In this document: positions 14,137 to 18,887 of the stretch, piece by piece | Numbering within the stretch: position 1 is the stretch's first letter | Layout of the letters: every line of letters starts with the position of its first letter | Source: Flavobacterium sp. | Lineage (GTDB): Bacteria > Bacteroidota > Bacteroidia > Flavobacteriales > Flavobacteriaceae | Length of the DNA stretch: 18,887 bases | Direction of reading: 5' to 3' | NCBI GenBank assembly: GCA_003449615.1 | Contig: DMHA01000261.1 | Coordinates: 1 to 18,887 of the forward strand | Notes under the pieces: model-generated | The model's database searches: none | The model's input: only the letters and a program-made list of their open reading frames with translations | Told to the model about the DNA's origin: nothing | Program-made: the position numbers and the translations under genes

Positions 14137-14184
14137 AAAATACGAATGAATTTTAGAAATTTCTTTGTTTCAACTGCAAAAAAA

Positions 14185-14571
14185 TTACGAATTTTTCTTT
14201 AAAATGTTGACCAATAAAACTCCCCAAGCCGAAATCAATAATAATCCACCAACAGGAGTGATAAATCCAATTGTTTTAAAGTCAAAAGGAATGAAATGAC
14301 CATTTGTAGCCAATAAATAAATGGAGCCTGAAAAGAAAATTACTCCAATAACTACTAGAAAATAAATGGTTTTCTTAGCTTTTTCCGAAAGAATTGATAG
14401 TCCAATGAATAACAAAAACAAGGCGTGATACATTTGGTATTTTATTCCTGTTTCAAAAGTGGAAAGCTGTTCTATAGATAGTACTTTTTTTAAAGCGTGG
14501 GCGCCAAATGCTCCTAAAATGATTGCCAACATTCCAAAAATTGCTCCCGTAGTAATTATTTTTTTATCCAT
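14185..14571 (-). CDS. DUF423 small membrane protein
   Basis: 128 residues of the DUF423 (YgdD-like) inner-membrane family. The N-terminus MDKKIITTGAIFGMLAIILGAFGAHALKK carries the family's GAFGAHALK motif, followed by TFETGIKYQMYHALFLL near residues 36-52. There are four hydrophobic segments (about 5-25, 45-62, 68-87 and 98-124). The function is unknown. The ATG at 14571 is chosen because it gives the family N-terminus; the frame opens further upstream only through a TTG at 14592. A good Bacteroidota promoter lies just upstream on the minus strand, making the leader very short. Confidence 0.9.
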   Translation of the reverse strand: MDKKIITTGAIFGMLAIILGAFGAHALKKVLSIEQLSTFETGIKYQMYHALFLLFIGLSILSEKAKKTIYFLVVIGVIFFSGSIYLLATNGHFIPFDFKTIGFITPVGGLLLISAWGVLLVNILKKNS

Positions 14572-14589
14572 TTTGTGATTTTTAAGCAA

Positions 14590-14618
14590 CAAAAATATCT
14601 CTTTCTTTTGAAAGACAA
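14590..14618 (-). promoter_or_regulatory. Promoter of the DUF423 gene
   Basis: On the minus strand, TTG (14616-14618), an 18-base spacer and TATTTTTG (14590-14597) match the Bacteroidota -33/-7 consensus. The -7 element ends about 19 bases before the ATG at 14571. This also supports the ATG start, since the TTG at 14592 would lie inside the promoter. Confidence 0.65.
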
Positions 14619-14658
14619 GACATTTTATATATTCTTTTTTGGTTTATATTATCTCTCG

Positions 14659-14690
14659 TTTGTTATAAATACAACAATTACATATATTTG
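14659..14690 (+). promoter_or_regulatory. Promoter of the saccharopine dehydrogenase-like gene
   Basis: TTTG (14659-14662), a 20-base spacer and TATATTTG (14683-14690) match the consensus TTTG ... TAnnTTTG exactly. The -7 box ends 17 bases before the ATG at 14708, which supports that start over the GTG at 14690, which is the end of the -7 box itself. The DUF423 promoter points the other way about 40 bases to the left. Confidence 0.7.
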
Positions 14691-14707
14691 TGTTAAATAT
14701 TTGCAAA

Positions 14708-16072
14708 ATGAGAACAGTTTTAATCCTTGGAGCCGGAAGATCAGCTTCGTCCTTGATTCAATATTTATTAAACAAGTCCGTTGAAGAGAATTTACATCTC
14801 ATTATTGGAGATTTATCATTAGAATCTGCTCGAAACAATACCAATAATCATCCCAATGCAACGGCTATTTCATTGGATATTTTCGACCAAAATCAAAGAA
14901 ATGAAGCCATTCAAAAAGCAACTATCGTGATTTCGATGTTGCCAGCCCATCTTCATATTGAGGTAGCCAAAGATTGTATTTTTTATAAAAAAAATTTAGT
15001 TACGGCTTCTTATATTAGCGATGCGATGCAAGAATTAGATGTATTAGCCAAAGAGAATAATTTGATTTTTATGAATGAAATGGGTCTAGACCCTGGCATT
15101 GATCACATGAGTGCAATGAAAGTAATTAATGAAATCAAGGCTAAAGGAGGAAAAATGCTATTGTTTGAATCTTTTTGTGGAGGCTTGGTTGCTCCAGAAT
15201 CGGACACTAATTTGTGGAATTATAAATTTACTTGGGCTCCTCGTAATGTAGTTTTAGCAGGTCAAGGCGGTACAGCAAAATTTCTTCAGGAAGGAACGTA
15301 TAAATACATTCCGTATTGCAATTTATTTCGCAGAACTGAATTTCTGGAAGTGGAAGGTTATGGAAAATTTGAAGCCTATTCGAACCGAGATTCCTTAAAA
15401 TATCTTGATGTTTATGGTTTAAATGAGGTGCTGACTTTATATAGAGGAACCATTCGCAGAGTGGGTTTTTCCAAAGCTTGGAATATGTTTGTCCAACTCG
15501 GAATGACTGATGATAGTTATATTATTGAAAGTTCCGAAAAAATGAGTTACCGTCAATTCATAAATTCTTTCTTGCCTTATCATCCAACAGATTCTGTCGA
15601 AATCAAAATGCGTTTGATATTAAAAATTGATCAAGACGATATAATGTGGGACAAATTATTGGAATTGGATTTATTCAACCCCAATAAAAAAGTGGGTTTG
15701 AAAGACGCCACTCCAGCCCAAATTCTCGAAAAAATCTTGAAAGATAGTTGGACATTGCAACCCAAAGACAAAGATATGATTGTGATGTATCATAAATTTG
15801 GTTTTGAATTGAATGGCAAAAAACAGCAAATCGATTCCAAAATGGTTTGCCTTGGCGAAGACCAAAAATTTACTGCAATGGCAAAAACCGTTGGCTTGCC
15901 TGTTGCCATAGCGACCTTATTAATCCTGAACGGAAAGATAAAAACTCCTGGTGTGCAACTCCCAATTCGGGAAGAAGTGTATCTGCCTATTTTGAAAGAA
16001 TTAGAAGAATATGGGGTTATTTTCAAGGAACAAATTGTGCCTTATTTGGGGTATAATGCTAAAAAATATTGA
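14708..16072 (+). CDS. Saccharopine dehydrogenase-like NAD(P)-binding protein
   Basis: 454 residues of the saccharopine dehydrogenase (LYS9-type) family. The N-terminal Rossmann motif is VLILGAGRSASSLIQYL (about residues 4-20). VVISMLPAHLHIEVAKDCI-type sequence is near 77-95, NEMGLDPGIDHMSAMK near 122-137, and SFCGGLVAPESDTNLWNYKFTW near 157-178. These match the catalytic-side motifs of saccharopine reductases, which join or split glutamate and an aminoadipate semialdehyde in lysine metabolism. Most Bacteroidota make lysine by the diaminopimelate route, so a role in lysine breakdown or a related imine reduction is more likely. The start is the ATG at 14708. It stands alone on its strand with its own promoter. 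Confidence 0.88.
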   Translation: MRTVLILGAGRSASSLIQYLLNKSVEENLHLIIGDLSLESARNNTNNHPNATAISLDIFDQNQRNEAIQKATIVISMLPAHLHIEVAKDCIFYKKNLVTASYISDAMQELDVLAKENNLIFMNEMGLDPGIDHMSAMKVINEIKAKGGKMLLFESFCGGLVAPESDTNLWNYKFTWAPRNVVLAGQGGTAKFLQEGTYKYIPYCNLFRRTEFLEVEGYGKFEAYSNRDSLKYLDVYGLNEVLTLYRGTIRRVGFSKAWNMFVQLGMTDDSYIIESSEKMSYRQFINSFLPYHPTDSVEIKMRLILKIDQDDIMWDKLLELDLFNPNKKVGLKDATPAQILEKILKDSWTLQPKDKDMIVMYHKFGFELNGKKQQIDSKMVCLGEDQKFTAMAKTVGLPVAIATLLILNGKIKTPGVQLPIREEVYLPILKELEEYGVIFKEQIVPYLGYNAKKY

Positions 16073-16182
16073 TACTTCTAGGAAAAATTACCGAATGGTT
16101 TTATACAACTATATAAGGAATTGTATGAACAAATTGCATATCATCAAATAAAATTTGAACTTTTTGTAAATGTTGAATAAAT

Positions 16183-16938
16183 TTAGATTTTAAATCGAAA
16201 TGAATAACCAACTGCAATATAATATTTGGACGCCATTTTGGATAATCCAAAACCGCCTGAAAAATCGAGTTGATGATGGGGATTAAACAAATAGGTTAAA
16301 CCAGCAGCACATTGATGATTTGGTCTGTCAATTTGTGGTACAAAACCATATAATTCAATATATCCACCAATTGTTTCGGTAAAAGAATAGCCTGTTGTTA
16401 AGGTATAAATAAAAGTTGGCTCGGGTGTTTCGCCATTCCACTCTGCACCAATATTGTAACCCAAGGATTGCCTGTCCGAAATAGTGTGCTGCATCGAAAA
16501 CCTAAATTCGGGAGCATAATAGGTTGTTTGATAAACCATTGAACCTGTTTTTGGAAACTCAATGTGGCCAATAAATGCCGTACTAGGAAGAATTCCTTTT
16601 TCTTCAAATAGTTTTGTTTTAAAACCAATTAAAACTGGATGCAAACCCAATTTATCCTCAAAATTATTTTTGTTTAAAACAAATTCTGTAATCAATCGCA
16701 ATTCAAAATTGGCACTAATCCCTAGTCGTGTCAAAACAGTTGGAGTTGTAATTTCACTAGAATTATTTTTATTTTCTCTAATTGAAAAACCATTTTCTAA
16801 TTGAACAAAATGCACAGGAACAATAAATGGACATTCGGTTTGATCGGGTCTGTCGGTTTGAATTGAGGGCAAGTTTTGCGCATTACACCAATTGTGAACC
16901 AATACTATACCATAAAAGAGGAAATATGTTTTTTTCAT
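16183..16938 (-). CDS. Outer-membrane transporter-like beta-barrel protein
   Basis: 251 residues with a signal peptide (MKKTYFLFYGIVLVHNWCNAQ, cleavage near 21). Mature sequence starts NLPSIQTDRPDQTECPFIVP; the TDRPDQTE motif and alternating beta-strand pattern fit the family annotated as putative meta-pathway of phenol degradation transporters (PF13557-like), and the protein ends in a strand closing YYIAVGYSFRFKI, as outer-membrane barrels do. The family name reflects old pathway context; the substrate is unknown. It is divergent from the Nramp gene, with overlapping promoters, and convergent with the saccharopine dehydrogenase-like gene. The 110 bases between those two convergent genes hold nothing I recognise. 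Confidence 0.75.
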   Translation of the reverse strand: MKKTYFLFYGIVLVHNWCNAQNLPSIQTDRPDQTECPFIVPVHFVQLENGFSIRENKNNSSEITTPTVLTRLGISANFELRLITEFVLNKNNFEDKLGLHPVLIGFKTKLFEEKGILPSTAFIGHIEFPKTGSMVYQTTYYAPEFRFSMQHTISDRQSLGYNIGAEWNGETPEPTFIYTLTTGYSFTETIGGYIELYGFVPQIDRPNHQCAAGLTYLFNPHHQLDFSGGFGLSKMASKYYIAVGYSFRFKI

Positions 16939-16965
16939 TGAGGTTTGTTTAAATTATTTTTTAGA

Positions 16966-16994
16966 CAAATCTAAAAAAATATTTTGAATAACAA
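16966..16994 (-). promoter_or_regulatory. Promoter of the outer-membrane protein gene
   Basis: On the minus strand, TTG (16992-16994), an 18-base spacer and TAGATTTG (16966-16973) fit the Bacteroidota consensus. The -7 box ends 27 bases before the ATG at 16938. It overlaps the opposing Nramp promoter at 16983-16994. Confidence 0.6.
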
Positions 16995-17012
16995 TAAATT
17001 TTATTACTTTTG
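16983..17012 (+). promoter_or_regulatory. Promoter of the Nramp-Usp gene
   Basis: TTTG (16983-16986), an 18-base spacer and TACTTTTG (17005-17012) match the consensus TTTG ... TAnnTTTG. The -7 box ends 23 bases before the ATG at 17036. I see no recognisable MntR or Fur palindrome in the short leader. Confidence 0.7.
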
Positions 17013-17035
17013 AAAAATATTTTAAGATAAAAAGT

Positions 17036-18887
17036 ATGAGTAAATCACTTGAAGAAGTCAACGAGTCGGTAGCCACACAAAATAAAACTTCTACATTTAG
17101 AAAAATTTTCGCCTTTTTTGGTCCTGCCTATTTGATAAGTGTGGGCTATATGGATCCTGGAAACTGGGCGACTGATATTGCTGGCGGAAGTCAGTTTGGT
17201 TATGCTTTGCTTTGGGTTTTATTGATGAGTAATATGATGGCTTTGCTTTTGCAGAGTTTAAGCGCAAGACTCGGAATTGTAACCCAACGAGATTTGGCTC
17301 AAGCTTCACGCGAAACCTATTCGAAACCAATTAATTATATTCTCTATTTTCTTGCCGAAATTGCCATTGCTGCCTGTGATCTTGCTGAGGTTTTGGGAAT
17401 GGCAATCGGGATTAATTTATTGTTTGATATTCCGTTGATTGAAGCGGTTATTATTACTGTTTTAGATACTTTTTTATTGCTTTTTCTCATCAACAAAGGC
17501 ATCCGAAAAATGGAAGCTTTCATCATTGTGTTGGTCGCTATCATTGGAATTTCCTTTATTTTCGAAATGATTTTTGCCCAACCCGAAATGGGGAAAGTAG
17601 TTTATGGTCTAATTCCCTCCTTGCCCAATTCGGCAGCACTTTATATCGCTATTGGGATTATTGGAGCTACGGTTATGCCACACAATTTATACCTACATTC
17701 CTCTTTGGTGCAAACCCGAAAATTTGATCGAAGTGTTGCAGGAATCAAGCAAGCTTTGAAATACAATTTAATCGATAGTACCATTGCTTTGAACTTGGCT
17801 TTTTTTGTAAATGCCGCAATTTTAATTTTAGCTGCGGCCACATTCTACAAAAACGGAATGTTTGAAGTTGCCGAAATTCAGGATGCACATCAATTTTTGG
17901 CACCAATTTTAGGCACGAAATGGGCGCCAATTTTGTTTGCTGTTGCTTTGATTGCAGCAGGTCAAAGTTCAACTATTACAGGAACATTAGCGGGACAAAT
18001 TGTGATGGAGGGTTATCTCAATTTAAGAATCCAACCTTGGGTTAGAAGAATAATTACTCGTTTGATTGCGATTGTTCCTGCTGTAATTGTTATTTCTATT
18101 TTTGGCGAAAGCGTCACCGGAAAGCTACTGATTTTGAGTCAGGTAATTTTGAGTTTGCAATTGGGTTTTGCCATCATTCCGTTGATTCATTTCGTGAGTG
18201 ATAAATCTAAAATGAAAGGGTTTCAGATTAGCAAAACGACTCAAATCGCATCGTGGATAGTAGCCTTGATTATTGTTTCGTTGAACGTTAAATTAGTGTA
18301 TAATGAAATTGTCGGTTGGCTGGAAACTTCTAAAACCCCCATTGTTTTATGGCTAACAGTTGTTCCATTGGCTTTAAGTTTCTTGATTTTGCTCTTATAT
18401 ATTGTATTCAAACCGTTTATTACCAAATCGAAACAGGAATTTCAAAATCATTCTCCCCACAATTTAGACCTTCATTTTTCTAAAAGTGGAACGTATAAAA
18501 CGAAGCGAATTGCCATTGCAGTTGATTTTTCAGAGGCAGATGCTATTGCCATAAATAGCGCTTTCGAACTAGGAGGAACAGAAGCCAAATACACCTTGAT
18601 TCACGTGGTTGAAACAGTTGGAGCTATGGTTTATGGCAAAAATATTGAAGATCAGGAAACCCTAATTGACGCTAAACTATTGGCAGAATATAAAGAAATG
18701 CTTTCGCAAAAAGGGTTTAAAGTAAAAACAAAATTAGGCTTTGGCAAGCCCAATAATGTAATTCCAGAAATCATCAACAATGGAATTTTCGATGTTTTGG
18801 TCATGGGAACACACGGGCACACTGGTTTTAAAGATTTACTTTTTGGCACAACCGTAGATAAATTGAGACACAAAATTTCTATACCCT
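17036..18887 (+). CDS. Nramp divalent metal transporter fused to a UspA domain (right end cut)
   Basis: An open frame from the ATG at 17036 continues without a stop to the window edge: at least 617 residues. Residues about 25-460 are an Nramp (MntH-like) transporter with the metal-site motifs DPGN (D40-P41-G42-N43) in helix 1 and MPHN (214-217) in helix 6, and about eleven hydrophobic segments. Nramp proteins import Mn2+ or Fe2+ with protons across the inner membrane. From about residue 490 (KRIAIAVDFSEAD) a universal stress protein domain follows, with LIHVVE and the ATP-binding motif G591-x2-G594-x9-G604-T (GTHG ... FGTT) intact. The transporter alone would be about 410-450 residues, so the Usp part is an added cytosolic domain and may tie uptake to ATP or stress state (inference). 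Only a few C-terminal residues are probably missing. Confidence 0.93.
   Translation, partial: MSKSLEEVNESVATQNKTSTFRKIFAFFGPAYLISVGYMDPGNWATDIAGGSQFGYALLWVLLMSNMMALLLQSLSARLGIVTQRDLAQASRETYSKPINYILYFLAEIAIAACDLAEVLGMAIGINLLFDIPLIEAVIITVLDTFLLLFLINKGIRKMEAFIIVLVAIIGISFIFEMIFAQPEMGKVVYGLIPSLPNSAALYIAIGIIGATVMPHNLYLHSSLVQTRKFDRSVAGIKQALKYNLIDSTIALNLAFFVNAAILILAAATFYKNGMFEVAEIQDAHQFLAPILGTKWAPILFAVALIAAGQSSTITGTLAGQIVMEGYLNLRIQPWVRRIITRLIAIVPAVIVISIFGESVTGKLLILSQVILSLQLGFAIIPLIHFVSDKSKMKGFQISKTTQIASWIVALIIVSLNVKLVYNEIVGWLETSKTPIVLWLTVVPLALSFLILLLYIVFKPFITKSKQEFQNHSPHNLDLHFSKSGTYKTKRIAIAVDFSEADAIAINSAFELGGTEAKYTLIHVVETVGAMVYGKNIEDQETLIDAKLLAEYKEMLSQKGFKVKTKLGFGKPNNVIPEIINNGIFDVLVMGTHGHTGFKDLLFGTTVDKLRHKISIP

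Noticed and set aside
17097..18873. Several minus-strand ORFs at the right end
   Set aside because: All lie opposite the long Nramp-Usp frame, which has full family motifs across its length.

Overview
The window looks like a chromosomal segment of a Flavobacterium-like member of the Bacteroidota. The DNA is AT-rich, several genes are preceded by Bacteroidota-type promoters (TTG/TTTG, a gap of about 18-22 bases, then TAnnTTTG), Shine-Dalgarno sequences are weak or absent, and the protein families (DUF4407, MoaC-MogA fusion, rhodanese-tailed MoeB, Nramp-UspA fusion) fit that phylum. I see no rRNA, tRNA, CRISPR array, insertion sequence or phage gene.

Region 1 (1-1670) is a plus-strand cluster: a DUF134 predicted DNA-binding protein, an overlapping 67-residue protein with two CxxC pairs, a NifX/NifB-type FeMo-cofactor-domain protein with a His/Cys-rich tail, and a TrmO (TsaA) tRNA methyltransferase. 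It ends in a strong hairpin terminator. Region 2 (1691-2371, minus) is a Crp/Fnr-family regulator whose frame is broken by one TGA inside the DNA-recognition helix. In front of it lies a perfect FNR-type box (TTGAT-N4-ATCAA) overlapping its apparent promoter.

Region 3 (2590-5778, plus) encodes a tandem-rhodanese lipoprotein, a phosphate-selective-porin-like outer membrane protein and a second exported tandem rhodanese. This looks like a module for moving or trapping sulfur compounds in the envelope. Region 4 (6107-12818, plus) is a nearly gapless molybdenum cofactor operon: moaA, moeA, a ModE-type DNA-binding protein, a TauE/SafE permease, mobA, moaD, moeB with a rhodanese tail, moaE, and a moaC-mogA fusion. 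Together these cover GTP to cyclic pyranopterin, sulfur insertion, adenylylation, Mo insertion and GMP attachment (MGD). No molybdate ABC transporter and no molybdoenzyme lie inside the window. Placing sulfurtransferases beside an MGD-making operon suggests, but does not prove, service to a Mo-dependent respiratory enzyme acting on sulfur compounds or nitrate.

Region 5 (12877-18887) holds more general genes: a DUF4407 membrane/coiled-coil protein and a DUF423 membrane protein (both minus), a saccharopine dehydrogenase-like protein (plus), an outer-membrane transporter-like protein (minus), and a divergently transcribed Nramp metal transporter fused to a C-terminal universal stress domain. That last frame is open from 17036 and runs off the right edge.

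The points most worth a second look are the broken regulator next to its perfect operator, the rhodanese-porin-rhodanese module, the unusual residues in MoeB and MoaE, and the Nramp-Usp fusion with overlapping divergent promoters.
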